A stretch of 64,000 bases of DNA from an uncultured Alphaproteobacteria bacterium (lineage in GTDB: Bacteria; Pseudomonadota; Alphaproteobacteria; Rs-D84). A program made the position numbers and the translations under genes. Location: assembly GCA_944389345.1 (NCBI GenBank), contig CALXMA010000003.1:53093-117092 (forward strand), written 5' to 3'. A model generated the notes under the pieces. The model did no database searches. It worked only from the letters and a program-made list of their open reading frames with translations, and was not told the DNA's origin. Position 1 is the stretch's first letter. Each line of letters begins with the position of its first letter. This document shows positions 18,414-27,690 of the stretch, piece after piece.

Positions 18414-18751
18414 TATTCAACCTCTTCATTATTTTTTTTCATCATGATTGACGGTTGCATCGCCAATTGTTCGACACGCACATTCAAGAAACGAATAACG
18501 TCTTCGTCAATACGTGCACGACGTTCCAATTCCGCAATTTTATCGCCCGGCAATTCAATGTTCAACATGACATAGTGTGCCTTGCGATTTTTACGAATGA
18601 CATAGGCCAAATTTTTCAATCCCCAGAATTCTGTGGATTTAACATCACCGCCCAGTTCTTTGATAATATCAGTATATTTACCCGCTTTTTCTTTGACCTG
18701 CGGTTCGGTCAGGTCCTGGCGAAATACCAGTACACTTTCATAGTAAGCCAT
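18413..18751 (-). CDS. rpsF: 30S ribosomal protein S6
   Basis: 112 residues from the ATG at 18751, preceded by AAGGAA. Longer in-frame starts add residues foreign to S6. Typical core: [11 protein letters not shown], the W-G-L-K-N-L-A-Y block and Y-V-M-L-N-I-E-L. It is the first gene of the operon and binds S18 on the 30S subunit. Confidence 0.98.
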   Translation of the reverse strand: MAYYESVLVFRQDLTEPQVKEKAGKYTDIIKELGGDVKSTEFWGLKNLAYVIRKNRKAHYVMLNIELPGDKIAELERRARIDEDVIRFLNVRVEQLAMQPSIMMKKNNEEVE

Positions 18752-18883
18752 TTTATTTCCTTTGGTCTTAACAGCCGACGACACCATATCGCCAGCAGGA
18801 ACAACCCCAATTATGCCCAAAAGCGCAATAAAATCAAGTAAAATCTTTCATTTTGTTTTAATGCAAAAATATCATAATCCCTA

Positions 18884-18913
18884 TTGACTTAAATCCATAA
18901 AATTTACTAATAT
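18884..18913 (+). promoter_or_regulatory. Promoter of the MotA/MotB-like pair
   Basis: TTGACT, an 18-base spacer and TAATAT, about 28 bases before the start codon. Confidence 0.65.
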
Positions 18914-18941
18914 CATTATAAAAGAAACAGAAGAGAGATAC

Positions 18942-19721
18942 ATGACCAATCAATTTCATCGCGCACTGAACAGAATGGCATTTTTCACAGCACTGTTGCT
19001 AGCGGGACTGATACTGTTTTACGAACCGTTTTTGCGCGTTGCATCGGCGAATATATTGCTGAACGGAATAATCATTGGCACAACGATATTCGGCATTGGC
19101 CTGTGCTTTGTCGAAATGTTCAAATTATTACCAGAATACAAATGGGCGCGTGCATATTTTTCTGGTCGGAAAAATGCACCATTGCCACCGCGCCTGTTGC
19201 GTCCGGTTGCACTGATATTGCGTGCCCGCCCGGTCCGTATATCTGCGACAACGCTGAACGGCATGCTGGACATGATTTTGTTGCGCTTCGAAGATTCACG
19301 TGAATCCGTGCGCTATATAACAAACACATTGATATTTTTGGGATTGCTGGGGACATTTTGGGGATTAATTCTGACCGTGGGCGGATTTGCGGAATTAATC
19401 GGCAACTTGGACTTTGCGGATGACGCGGTATTGGAAACAATGCGCAACGGGTTAACTGGCCCATTATCTGGGATGGCAACGGCATTCACATCATCATTGA
19501 TGGGTCTGGCGGGCAGTTTGATGGTCGGTTTCCTGGGGTTACAGGTACAATTGGCCCAGAACGGCATATTCCGCGAACTGGAAGATTATTTGTCCGCCCA
19601 TACCAGTGTTGCCACAACAGACACTGTTGCAACGGTATTACCCCAGATAAGCAATGCCACAAATGAATTAAACAAAAGTGTCCAAGAATTAAAACAAACG
19701 TTTTCTGAATTGGCCCAATAA
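18942..19721 (+). CDS. MotA/TolQ/ExbB-family proton channel protein
   Basis: 259 residues. Four membrane helices are apparent (~12-30, 38-58, ~125-148, ~175-205). The paired region G-L-L-G-T-F-W-G-L ... G-P-L-S-G-M-A-T-A-F-T-S-S-L-M-G-L is typical of the MotA/TolQ/ExbB superfamily, which forms the pentameric stator of ion-driven motors. The C-terminal ~45 residues look like a coiled coil. The next gene encodes the matching one-helix OmpA/MotB-like partner. No flagellar genes are present, so a role in envelope energy transfer is more likely than motility. Confidence 0.85.
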   Translation: MTNQFHRALNRMAFFTALLLAGLILFYEPFLRVASANILLNGIIIGTTIFGIGLCFVEMFKLLPEYKWARAYFSGRKNAPLPPRLLRPVALILRARPVRISATTLNGMLDMILLRFEDSRESVRYITNTLIFLGLLGTFWGLILTVGGFAELIGNLDFADDAVLETMRNGLTGPLSGMATAFTSSLMGLAGSLMVGFLGLQVQLAQNGIFRELEDYLSAHTSVATTDTVATVLPQISNATNELNKSVQELKQTFSELAQ

Positions 19722-19758
19722 AACAAAACTGTCGCACGATTAAAGAGAGAGAAAAACA

Positions 19759-20871
19759 ATGCTGAACATAAGATTTCGTGAAAAGACAAACACATGGCCG
19801 GCGTTCGTGGATTTATTTTCGAACCTGGTGATTATACTTATCTTTTTACTGATTGTGTTTGTATTTCTGTGGACCACGACCAGTGTGTTTAACAAAAACA
19901 CGGGGGCAAAAACCGTGGCTGATTTGAAACAGGCGAACCAAGAACAGGCCGAAAAAATCCTGCAAATGACCGCCGACGAAGAAGAAGCGAAACGCCTGCT
20001 GATACTGGCGCGCACAGAATTGGAAAATTTACAAGCAAACAATACAGAATTGGCCAATGAATTGAAAAACGTTGATATCAGTATGGACGAACTGATTTCT
20101 GATTACGAGGCCAAGGTTGCCGAACTGCAATCCCAGGGCACAGATTTACAGGCCCAGGTTGCTGAATTAACCCAACAATTAAACCAGGCAACGTTGGACA
20201 AAGAACGCACCGCCGAACTGGAACAAGAACGTCGTGCATTACAGGCGCAAATGGAACAACAACGCGCCGATTTGGCCAGCCAATTAAATAAATTACAAAC
20301 GGCATTGGACGCGGCCGAAGAAGCATCGCACCAAAAAGACATTCAATATGTTGAAATGTCAACCCGCCTGAACAAGGCATTGGCCGATAAAGTCGCGGAA
20401 TTAAACAATGTTGCCCAATACCAGTCTGAATTTTACAAGGCGATAAAAGACGCCCTGGGGGATGACAATTTTATCCAGGCCCAAGGCGACCGTTTCGTAA
20501 TATCCAGCGATATTTTATTCAGCAGTGGTTCATACACCCTGTCGCCGGAGGGTAAAAATCAACTGCGTCTGATTGCGAATGTAATCAAAGATTTAGAAAA
20601 CAAAATCCCGTCTGACATAGATTGGATTATTCGTGTTGATGGCCACACCGACCGGAAACAGGTGGTACCCGGCACACGCGGATATTCGAACAACATGGAA
20701 TTATCACTGTTGCGTGCGAATGCGGTCGCATCAGAATTGGCCCGCGATGGTGTATCGCGCCGTCGTCTGGTCCCCAGTGGTTTCGGCGATTTGCACCCCG
20801 TGGCATTGGGCACGGACCGCGACAGCCTGCAACAAAATCGTCGCATAGAATTACAGTTAACGAATCGGTAA
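19759..20871 (+). CDS. MotB/OmpA-like peptidoglycan-binding stator partner with long coiled coil
   Basis: 370 residues. There is a single membrane helix (~22-42), then about 180 residues of heptad-rich coiled coil (~55-235). The C-terminal OmpA domain (~245-368) has V-D-G-H-T-D and L-S-L-L-R-A-N-A-V, which carry the Asp and Arg that bind diaminopimelate. This layout is MotB/PomB-like, but the coiled coil is much longer than in flagellar MotB and would span much of the periplasm. The start is 37 bases after the MotA-like stop, with AGAGAGA upstream. A terminator follows. Confidence 0.88.
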   Translation: MLNIRFREKTNTWPAFVDLFSNLVIILIFLLIVFVFLWTTTSVFNKNTGAKTVADLKQANQEQAEKILQMTADEEEAKRLLILARTELENLQANNTELANELKNVDISMDELISDYEAKVAELQSQGTDLQAQVAELTQQLNQATLDKERTAELEQERRALQAQMEQQRADLASQLNKLQTALDAAEEASHQKDIQYVEMSTRLNKALADKVAELNNVAQYQSEFYKAIKDALGDDNFIQAQGDRFVISSDILFSSGSYTLSPEGKNQLRLIANVIKDLENKIPSDIDWIIRVDGHTDRKQVVPGTRGYSNNMELSLLRANAVASELARDGVSRRRLVPSGFGDLHPVALGTDRDSLQQNRRIELQLTNR

Positions 20872-20889
20872 AACTGATCGTTAATGTCC

Positions 20890-20919
20890 GAACCGCCAAA
20901 TTGGCGGTTCGTTTTTTTC
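20890..20919 (+). terminator. Intrinsic terminator of the MotA/MotB-like pair
   Basis: GAACCGCC-AAATT-GGCGGTTC followed by a T run, 18 bases after the stop. Confidence 0.93.
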
Positions 20920-20944
20920 CGCGCATACAACAAACTAAATTATC

Positions 20945-20973
20945 TTGTATTTACCAGGCCACTAAACTATAAT
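20945..20973 (+). promoter_or_regulatory. Promoter of structured leader 2
   Basis: TTGTAT, 17-base spacer, TATAAT. The -10 ends seven bases before the first hairpin of leader 2, so transcription should start at that hairpin. Confidence 0.75.
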
Positions 20974-20980
20974 CTACACT

Positions 20981-21197
20981 GAACCTGAACGGATATCGGG
21001 TTCGGGACTTCGAAAATCCCTTACAATGTCGGCGTTATGCGTCGTTAATCCAAAATGGCTTACTTATGCCATTTATCCCGACTTTGGTCGGGTTGCCACA
21101 GACATACAACAGAACACACGTGCGTTCAAAATCTGTGGGGTCATTACATTGTATGATTTTTCGAACTTCCCGACCACCAGGTTTTTGGTGGTTTTTG
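20981..21197 (+). promoter_or_regulatory. Structured leader RNA 2 with terminator (attenuator-like)
   Basis: Parts: hairpin GAACC/GGTTC (20981-21003); left arm (21004-21028); hairpin AATGGC/GCCATT; A = CCCGAC (21077-21082); A' = GGTCGGG (21086-21092); P2 CCACAGA/TCTGTGG (21096-21138) whose loop holds ATACAACAG; P4 TCAT/ATGA (21141-21156); second A = CCCGACC (21169-21175); terminator ACCACCA/TGGTGGT and T run (21173-21197). Right arm 21147-21171 is an inverted copy of the left arm. GGGAA of the ribosome-binding site is complementary to TTCCC of the right arm. Same order as leader 1 with different paired sequences. Confidence 0.8.
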
Positions 21198-21225
21198 TTT
21201 ACACACAAACAAAGGGAAACGAAAA

Positions 21226-21834
21226 ATGAAAAAATCATCACTGCTAATCATACCATCGATAATGATGGGAATATTAACAATCCCCAACACGGCATTTGGA
21301 TTAATTACAACCTGTAATCGGGTAGGATGTATGCCATCGGATCCCAGCATCCAAGTCCGGGGCATAAATTGTGCAATGTCAACCGCCACATGTTGGAGCA
21401 ATGGCACCCACAAAACGGGTGTTGAATCATGCACAATCTGCGAAAGTGGATATACCAAGGTATCCAAATCAACGATCCTAAGCTGTGGGAGTGGTACGGT
21501 AACCGCGACATATAATACATGTTTACCCACCTGTACCACTTCAAATTGTAAAAGCGACACGTCATGGTCGGCCGCGGGCACGGGATATCAAAAAAAGGCG
21601 AACCGTTCATGTTCCGACAGCACCACATGCAAAACCACATATTCATATCGTTGTGCGGCGGGATATTATGGTTCTTCGTCAAACGGAACATCCGGGTGCA
21701 ATCCATGCCCCAGTGGCGGCACATCATCCGCGGGTACAACATCTGCAACGGGTTGCTATATTCCATCGGGGACCACGGGTTCTGATTCCACGGGTACGTA
21801 CAAATATACATCCAATTGCTATTGGAAGAATTAA
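21226..21834 (+). CDS. Secreted cysteine-rich protein, CYIP...NCYY family
   Basis: 202 residues, family unnamed. A signal peptide of about 22-25 residues is followed by a mature part with about 20 cysteines and many Ser, Thr and Gly. It ends C-P-S-G-G-T-S-S-A-G ... C-Y-I-P-S-G-T-T-G-S-D-S-T-G-T-Y-K-Y-T ... N-C-Y-W-K-N, close to the protein at 9579-10115. Ribosome site AAGGGAAA, ten bases upstream. Expressed behind leader 2. Presumed exported and disulfide-bonded; role unknown. Confidence 0.85.
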   Translation: MKKSSLLIIPSIMMGILTIPNTAFGLITTCNRVGCMPSDPSIQVRGINCAMSTATCWSNGTHKTGVESCTICESGYTKVSKSTILSCGSGTVTATYNTCLPTCTTSNCKSDTSWSAAGTGYQKKANRSCSDSTTCKTTYSYRCAAGYYGSSSNGTSGCNPCPSGGTSSAGTTSATGCYIPSGTTGSDSTGTYKYTSNCYWKN

Positions 21835-21861
21835 AACCCCAACTTGCTTTTCCCCCAAAAA

Positions 21862-21887
21862 ACATTCCCCCATTTTGGGGGAATGTT
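21862..21887 (+). terminator. Intrinsic terminator of cysteine-rich gene 2
   Basis: ACATTCCCCC/GGGGGAATGT hairpin plus T run, with flanks nearly identical to 10133-10161. Confidence 0.92.
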
Positions 21888-21973
21888 TTGTTATTGCAAA
21901 ATACATATGACGTATCGATTACAAAAACAGACGACACCCACGGCCCAACGCCCGGGGTGTCACGTCGGAACAA

Positions 21974-21996
21974 TAAAAACGCCCCATTTGGGGCGC
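21974..21996 (-). terminator. Intrinsic terminator of the BOF-domain gene
   Basis: Minus-strand GCGCCCC-AAAT-GGGGCG followed by TTTTT, just after the stop. Confidence 0.9.
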
Positions 21997-22002
21997 CCAT
22001 TA

Positions 22003-22380
22003 TTATTTAATTTTTTCTACATAGTCAACGTCGATTTCGGTTTTGAAAATACCCGCATCAACTTCGCCATATAATTTAACGGTGTCGTTTGGTGTAACGG
22101 TCTGGCCACGCCAATCTTCGTCATCAATTTCAACCGTCACAGAATCTGTTGCATCTTCGAACAGGTATTTATCACCACCCATACGTTGCAAGATTTTACC
22201 CTGCAAAATGACGGGCACATCATCGCGCATTTCTTTGGCCTGTTTTACTGTGGAAATTGTTTCGTTACCACCAACAAAACCGCCACCCATTGGTGCCTGT
22301 GGCTTATTCGGCTGAAAATCGGCCAATGCCGGTCCACATACCAACGCGCACAACGCGGTCATAATTGTAAATTTTTTCAT
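22003..22380 (-). CDS. Periplasmic BOF/OB-fold protein (YgiW/YdeI-like)
   Basis: 125 residues. Signal peptide ~1-20 (A-L-A cleavage). The rest matches the bacterial OB-fold (BOF) family: V-P-V-I-L-Q-G-K-I ... D-K-Y-L-F-E-D-A-T-D-S-V-T-V-E-I-D ... L-Y-G-E-V-D. E. coli relatives are periplasmic stress-tolerance proteins; the ligand is not established. Single gene with its own terminator, adjacent to the large cysteine-rich genes. Confidence 0.87.
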   Translation of the reverse strand: MKKFTIMTALCALVCGPALADFQPNKPQAPMGGGFVGGNETISTVKQAKEMRDDVPVILQGKILQRMGGDKYLFEDATDSVTVEIDDEDWRGQTVTPNDTVKLYGEVDAGIFKTEIDVDYVEKIK

Positions 22381-22463
22381 GTATCACCCCTTTTGTTCGT
22401 TTACGCATACATAATATCACATTTATCATAAAAAAAGTCTAGGAATTTATTTTTTGTTTCATA

Positions 22464-22493
22464 CAAAAAAACCGCCCCGACATTGGGGCGGTT
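22464..22493 (-). terminator. Terminator of the two-gene cysteine-rich operon
   Basis: Minus-strand ACCGCCCC-AATGTC-GGGGCGGT followed by seven T. Confidence 0.93.
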
Positions 22494-22496
22494 TAA

Positions 22497-25061
22497 TTAC
22501 ATTTCGATATCTTCGCACTTTTCCACAGGCGCAGATTCTTCGCATTTCAATTCATTCTTGGCGCCAATTCCCAAGAATCCTTTTTTAACAATAGACTGGC
22601 ACGATTTTGTAACCGTTGACGTACAGTAATGACACGTACGTGTTTCGCGATTAAACAACGACCACATTTCGCGCGTACCACTGGGCAATTCAACCTTGAC
22701 ACGATTAGAACCCAACCCGGTAAAAGAATTGACAAGTTCTGCCGCCTTGGACGTCCCCGCGGTGGTATCTTGGACCGCGACGCCCGATGTTGCCCCAGAC
22801 GAACGCCCCGCCCCCTGGACCAGCAAACTGTTATCCAGTCCGGCGCCAACCTCGTAACTGATGGCATACGGCGCGGTCAGTGGCGTATCCACGTCGGTTG
22901 CCCCACCCAACACAGAACCATTTGTTGTCGGCAACATCTGACACATATATTGCGCCAAATCGGTCGATGCGTTTCGCGTTGCTTCGGCCACCGCCGTGTT
23001 CAGTTTTGCGTTATAGTTATCCTGTGCCTGGCGCAATGCCGCCATCGCGATTTGCATTTTCACCTGGTTCAACAGGTTCGGGAACCGCCCCGTTGTTCTT
23101 TCACCCGCATCCCCGGTAATCTGGGACAAATCACGTCCGCTGATACAGAATTGAATTTCCGGATCCTGTTCAATCATTTCGATTGTACGGTTAATGGTAC
23201 CCGCAATATTATTCAGTTCTTCTTCGATGGTATCAATAATCGCATCGGCATTCGGGACATCTGCATTTCTTTCACGAATCTGCGCCAGATATTCAGACAC
23301 ACCAATTTCGCCCGGTCCCAGATACACGGTATTACCGTCTTCGTCTTCGATTGTGGTACCGGTTGCCCCACCCATTTTAATACTGCCAAAAGAAATCATA
23401 CCTGTGACACGATATATATTGCCATCTTTCTGTGAACGCAAAGAACCCGCACCCATTGTATCGTCTGCGGCGAAACGATTACAATCTGTGGTACTGCCAC
23501 AAACTTCGGACATTTTTTGTTCCGTCAACATCTGGCACTGTTCCATCATAGAATTATCGATGTTCAGATACAGCCCCATCAACATTTCATCCAAATCGTC
23601 CATTGAAAAGTTCGGATTATTCGCCTTGCAAACGACCAAACTGTCAATCGGACAAATTTCATGGATATAGTCATAATCCATACCGATACAGTTTTCAAAA
23701 TTAGCACCACAACGTGTTTCATCGGTAAAGCAATCTTTCACTTCTTGGGTACACGCATCGACCCGCATAGCGGCCAACTTGTCTTCCACATACCCCCAAA
23801 TCAACGGTTCCATACGTTCACACGGATCAATTTCAACCTTGCAGAAACTGCGCGCCATTTCTGGTCTTGACAAACACGCATCCATTGTTGCGATTCCTTT
23901 GCCGGCGATATCATCGCGACACGCGGTTGTTATACAGTCTGAAATTTCTGACAAACAAGACTGACGGAATTTTGATTCCGCCTGGTTTTCAGCAAACCGA
24001 ATGGCGGGCGCGGCTTCGCGCAGGAAATTCGGCCAAACCATATCCCGCACGGCCACACATTGATCCAAAACATTTTCACAAATCGGCCGTTTTGCCTCTA
24101 ACATTTCCAACGTAGACGCCGTTATATCATACACATCAACGGTTTCGACGGTGGTCCCGGCGGTACTGACGGCTTCATTATTCTGCATATTTTCAGATGC
24201 AATAGTCGCGACACAGTTTTCCCAACCTTCACCGCACGCATCAACACCCTGCATACACGTTCTGAATTCAACCATGCACTGCCCCAGGTCATATTTATTT
24301 GCGGCATTAAAACTTTCCTGGTATGCGGCACGCACGGCGGCCTCGGCCGATGCCAATTGATTTTCCGCCTCGCCCCGCTTAGACGCCAAAGAATTTTTAT
24401 ATCCCAAACAATCAGATGTAATTTGTCGTGAATATAATTGACGCAAGAATTCTATATCACCCGCACAAGAATCCGGGACCTGGGCCACGCACATATTATC
24501 GGCGGCCACATATAAATCATCGCCGACCAAATCACCCATATTCGATACAGAATTTTCGCCAAAAACATCATCTTCCATATCGTATATGCTGGTATTAAAT
24601 ATTTCCAACAAACTGGCGCGACGCTGTTCTCGTTCCTCTTCTGGGGTCAGTTCATCCACATCAATAATATTTCCATCTTCGTCATATCGACGTTGACCGG
24701 TAAAGACAATATCTGCATCGGCACCGGCCTGGACGCGTTCCACACCTTCGGTCATCAATTTATTCGCATTGTCCAATATTTCTTGGATTTCGGCCAGTTC
24801 TTTATCATATTCAATACTGTCATCACTGCACGTGCATGCGCCGCCACTGGTATTATCAGTTATACAGAATTGATCCATACATCCAAAATACGCGTCATAG
24901 CACGCCTGGTCATACAACCCCGTTGCCTGGATACGTGTTCGTACGGTGGTTCCCTGTTGAATTGCCGACTGTCGCCCGGACGTGGTCAGCCCATAAGAAT
25001 CCAGCGCGCACACAACCGCCCCCAGTGCCACCGTACAACCAAGAACCGTTTTAAGTTTCAT
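22497..25061 (-). CDS. Large secreted cysteine-rich protein, CMDxFC family
   Basis: 854 residues, unnamed family. The start at 25061 gives a signal peptide (~1-24) and has GGGGGA before it. Family motif C-M-D-Q-F-C is at 61-66, followed by G-G-A-C-T-C-S. Further shared blocks are N-K-Y-D-L-G-Q-C ... C-G ... C and an I-C-E-N-V-L-D-Q-C block. The C-terminus is C-H-Y-C ... C-E-D-I-E-M. It resembles the proteins at 25088-27268 and 57580-60561 over most of its length. More than 40 cysteines suggest a heavily disulfide-bonded envelope protein. It lies 26 bases downstream of its paralogue, in one operon. Function unknown. Confidence 0.85.
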   Translation of the reverse strand: MKLKTVLGCTVALGAVVCALDSYGLTTSGRQSAIQQGTTVRTRIQATGLYDQACYDAYFGCMDQFCITDNTSGGACTCSDDSIEYDKELAEIQEILDNANKLMTEGVERVQAGADADIVFTGQRRYDEDGNIIDVDELTPEEEREQRRASLLEIFNTSIYDMEDDVFGENSVSNMGDLVGDDLYVAADNMCVAQVPDSCAGDIEFLRQLYSRQITSDCLGYKNSLASKRGEAENQLASAEAAVRAAYQESFNAANKYDLGQCMVEFRTCMQGVDACGEGWENCVATIASENMQNNEAVSTAGTTVETVDVYDITASTLEMLEAKRPICENVLDQCVAVRDMVWPNFLREAAPAIRFAENQAESKFRQSCLSEISDCITTACRDDIAGKGIATMDACLSRPEMARSFCKVEIDPCERMEPLIWGYVEDKLAAMRVDACTQEVKDCFTDETRCGANFENCIGMDYDYIHEICPIDSLVVCKANNPNFSMDDLDEMLMGLYLNIDNSMMEQCQMLTEQKMSEVCGSTTDCNRFAADDTMGAGSLRSQKDGNIYRVTGMISFGSIKMGGATGTTIEDEDGNTVYLGPGEIGVSEYLAQIRERNADVPNADAIIDTIEEELNNIAGTINRTIEMIEQDPEIQFCISGRDLSQITGDAGERTTGRFPNLLNQVKMQIAMAALRQAQDNYNAKLNTAVAEATRNASTDLAQYMCQMLPTTNGSVLGGATDVDTPLTAPYAISYEVGAGLDNSLLVQGAGRSSGATSGVAVQDTTAGTSKAAELVNSFTGLGSNRVKVELPSGTREMWSLFNRETRTCHYCTSTVTKSCQSIVKKGFLGIGAKNELKCEESAPVEKCEDIEM

Positions 25062-25087
25062 ACCATTCCCCCGCGTAATCACACACA

Positions 25088-27268
25088 TTACATATTAATG
25101 TCTTCGCAACTTTCAATTTCCTGACAGAATTCCTGTTCGCCACCGGCACTGCGTCCTGCAAAGAATCCGCCAACCGCACCAACGACGGCACCAATTGCGG
25201 TTCCCCAACCCGGCGACACCATTGTCCCCGCAGACGCACCGGCCGCCAAACCACCTGCGGCACCCTGGGCCCCGGCGGCACCCTTAGACTGCCCACCGAC
25301 TTCGCACACCTGTTGCATACGACAAACGTGGCAATTACGCAACGCCGGTTCAAAGGATACACTGCGTATATAACTATAATTTTTACTGGACTTATCCGGT
25401 GTTTCAACCTGATACATGTTATAGCAGTTTTCTTCCGCTTCTTCCAAACTTTGCTGGCGCGACAGTTCCGCAATCTTAGATTCTAATTCACGCATAGCAC
25501 GATTTTCGGCATTAATTTGCGCAATCATTTTGGCACTGTTAAACACGCTGTCCCCCAGACTGCGTCTGTCCGCGGGCTTTTGCGTATCCATACACGCGGC
25601 CACGGTTTTATCCTGTTCAAATTGTTCAAAGAATTCATCAACTGTACTTTCCATATTGGAACGCACGGTTTCACGCAACAGCGCCAGTTCTTCTTGTGTA
25701 TCGGGCACTTCGACCAGCGATGCAATCTGGGTATCTGTCGGCAGACAAGACATATCTGTCCCACAAACCGCACCCAATTGTTCACTAAAATAATTCAAAC
25801 AGCCCTGCAACATCTGATAATCCATCTGCAACAACACGGCTTGGACAATGATATCGAATTGCGGTTCGTTTTTGCACGATGGGAACATGCTCTGTGGGCA
25901 CAGTTCCGCGATTTCGACCGCGCTTTTTCCAACACATTCTGGCGCGGTAAAGTTATCACCGCATCTACTGCGCATACATTGGTCAATATCATTCTGACAG
26001 AATTGTGTTTGCAAATATCCCAATTTGTCATTAACCGCCGTTTTAATTCCCGGTATCATTTCTTCGCATTCGTCGATAACTGGACAAACACCCGCCGCAA
26101 CATTAACGTCGGTCAAACACGCAGAATTGGTTTCTGGCGAACAACTGTCTTCCAGACACAACTGAATCCGCGCCAAACATGTCGCACGTGCATTTCTGTC
26201 GGCATATTTGGCCGCATCGACCAAGATAGATTCGGCCTCGGCCTCCCAGTCTTGCAACACATATTCACGCACGGCCATACATTGATCCAAAACATTTTCG
26301 CACGCATTCGCACGACGATTTAACAAATCCGCATCCAAACAGTTTTCAAAATTCACACCACAACCGCCCTTGTCTGCGATACAAGACCGATACGCCAACA
26401 AACATTCACCGCGATTATATTTGTTTGTCGTATCTAACATTTCCAAACGCGCCTGACGAACGGCGGCCTCGGCCGTGCGCTTGTTTTGTTCCGCAATGGA
26501 TTTCTGATCTGCCAAATACGTTTCAAATGTTTTACAGTCTTGAACAATCTGGCGCGCATACAGCATTTCTTCCATTTCGGCATCATCACCACAAGATTTC
26601 AATCTGTCGGCACAATATTCCGCCGCCATTGCGTACAGGTTATCGCCAATATCATAATCCGCCCCCAAACCATCGGACACATCGTTGCCACTGTTAATCC
26701 ATTCGGTAAAACTTATACCCGACACACGTGAACTTTTCTGTGCTTCTTCACTTTCGCCAAAGACCAAACGCGCCTGTGCCCCCAGTTGTTCACGTTCAAC
26801 ACCCTCGGTATACAACAGGTCTGCCTCGTTTTGAATTTTCTGAATTTCTTGAATTAATGATTTTGCCTGATTTATATTAGACGAACACGCACAGCGTCCA
26901 CCCTCGGTTTCATCCAGCAAACAGAATTCATCCATACACGCCCGATACGCATCGCGACAAGACTGTGAAACAATCGCACCGGTTTCACCATCACCACCGT
27001 CATCTTTGACATCGTCATCATCCGCATTATCCGGCGTCGTTGTTGTTCCGCCACCCGACACAGATGTCGACCCACCACCCGGTTTTATCGACAATGTCGG
27101 CATAGACGCAGTATTACTGTCTGACAAATCCACCGACATATTCCCGGAATGCAACCCGGCCTGGGCCACACGATTCACCCCCACGCGCACGGTTCCCGAC
27201 GTTCTGTCCACACCGAACGCGACACCTGGGCAAACGGCCAACAATGCAAAAAAGAATCCTAGTTTCAT
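25088..27268 (-). CDS. Large secreted cysteine-rich protein, CMDxFC family
   Basis: 726 residues. Signal peptide ~1-19 (V-A-F-G). Low-complexity Gly/Thr then Asp-rich linker (~65-95). C-M-D-E-F-C at 111-116 followed by G-G-R-C-A-C-S. Then N-K-Y-N-R-G-E-C and A-C-E-N-V-L-D-Q-C-M-A-V-R blocks. Near the end is a glycine-zipper hydrophobic segment (A-I-G-A-V-V-G-A-V-G-G-F-F-A-G) and the tail C-Q-E-I-E-S-C-E-D-I-N-M. The glycine zipper could insert into a membrane or drive oligomers. First gene of a two-gene operon. Function unknown. Confidence 0.85.
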   Translation of the reverse strand: MKLGFFFALLAVCPGVAFGVDRTSGTVRVGVNRVAQAGLHSGNMSVDLSDSNTASMPTLSIKPGGGSTSVSGGGTTTTPDNADDDDVKDDGGDGETGAIVSQSCRDAYRACMDEFCLLDETEGGRCACSSNINQAKSLIQEIQKIQNEADLLYTEGVEREQLGAQARLVFGESEEAQKSSRVSGISFTEWINSGNDVSDGLGADYDIGDNLYAMAAEYCADRLKSCGDDAEMEEMLYARQIVQDCKTFETYLADQKSIAEQNKRTAEAAVRQARLEMLDTTNKYNRGECLLAYRSCIADKGGCGVNFENCLDADLLNRRANACENVLDQCMAVREYVLQDWEAEAESILVDAAKYADRNARATCLARIQLCLEDSCSPETNSACLTDVNVAAGVCPVIDECEEMIPGIKTAVNDKLGYLQTQFCQNDIDQCMRSRCGDNFTAPECVGKSAVEIAELCPQSMFPSCKNEPQFDIIVQAVLLQMDYQMLQGCLNYFSEQLGAVCGTDMSCLPTDTQIASLVEVPDTQEELALLRETVRSNMESTVDEFFEQFEQDKTVAACMDTQKPADRRSLGDSVFNSAKMIAQINAENRAMRELESKIAELSRQQSLEEAEENCYNMYQVETPDKSSKNYSYIRSVSFEPALRNCHVCRMQQVCEVGGQSKGAAGAQGAAGGLAAGASAGTMVSPGWGTAIGAVVGAVGGFFAGRSAGGEQEFCQEIESCEDINM

Positions 27269-27342
27269 GAAACCCACCCTACATAATTTATATATAATTT
27301 TATCAAATGCGCCCCATCGGTGCAAGCAGATATAAAAATATC

Positions 27343-27371
27343 TTGCAATTTTTTTGATAACGCCATATTAT
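27343..27371 (+). promoter_or_regulatory. Promoter of infA
   Basis: TTGCAA, 17-base spacer, TATTAT, about 45 bases before the infA start. Confidence 0.65.
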
Positions 27372-27415
27372 TACACCTGAATTTTTTTCAGTTAATACAA
27401 CAACGGAATATATGT

Positions 27416-27661
27416 ATGGCAAAAGATGATGTAATCGTTTTTTCTGGCACGGTCGAAGATAAATTACCGAACACTATGTTTCGGGTACGCTTGGAAAACG
27501 GCCACGAAATTTTGGCGACTGTTTGTGGCAAAATGCGCAAGGCACGCATTTGGGTAAACGTCGGCGAACGCGTACGCGTTGAAATGACCCCATATGATTT
27601 GGACAAGGGACGCATAACATTCGTTGAACGCAACCGCCCATCCACGGAACAGCAACAGTAA
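27416..27661 (+). CDS. infA: Translation initiation factor IF-1
   Basis: 81 residues from [13 protein letters not shown]; upstream in-frame codons are not family-like. The core [14 protein letters not shown] and G-K-M-R-K-A-R-I is the S1-like OB fold that occupies the ribosomal A site during initiation. It has a short Gln/Thr-rich tail. Single-gene unit with promoter and terminator. Confidence 0.97.
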   Translation: MAKDDVIVFSGTVEDKLPNTMFRVRLENGHEILATVCGKMRKARIWVNVGERVRVEMTPYDLDKGRITFVERNRPSTEQQQ

Positions 27662-27666
27662 TCAAA

Positions 27667-27690
27667 AAAATCCGCCAACGGCGGATTTTT
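27667..27690 (+). terminator. Intrinsic terminator after infA
   Basis: ATCCGCC-AAC-GGCGGAT followed by TTTT. Confidence 0.88.

Noticed and set aside
18942..20871. Zorya-type anti-phage system (ZorA/ZorB)
   Set aside because: The MotA/MotB-like pair fits ZorA/ZorB in outline, but no ZorC, ZorD or ZorE gene follows; a terminator and a secreted-protein locus do.
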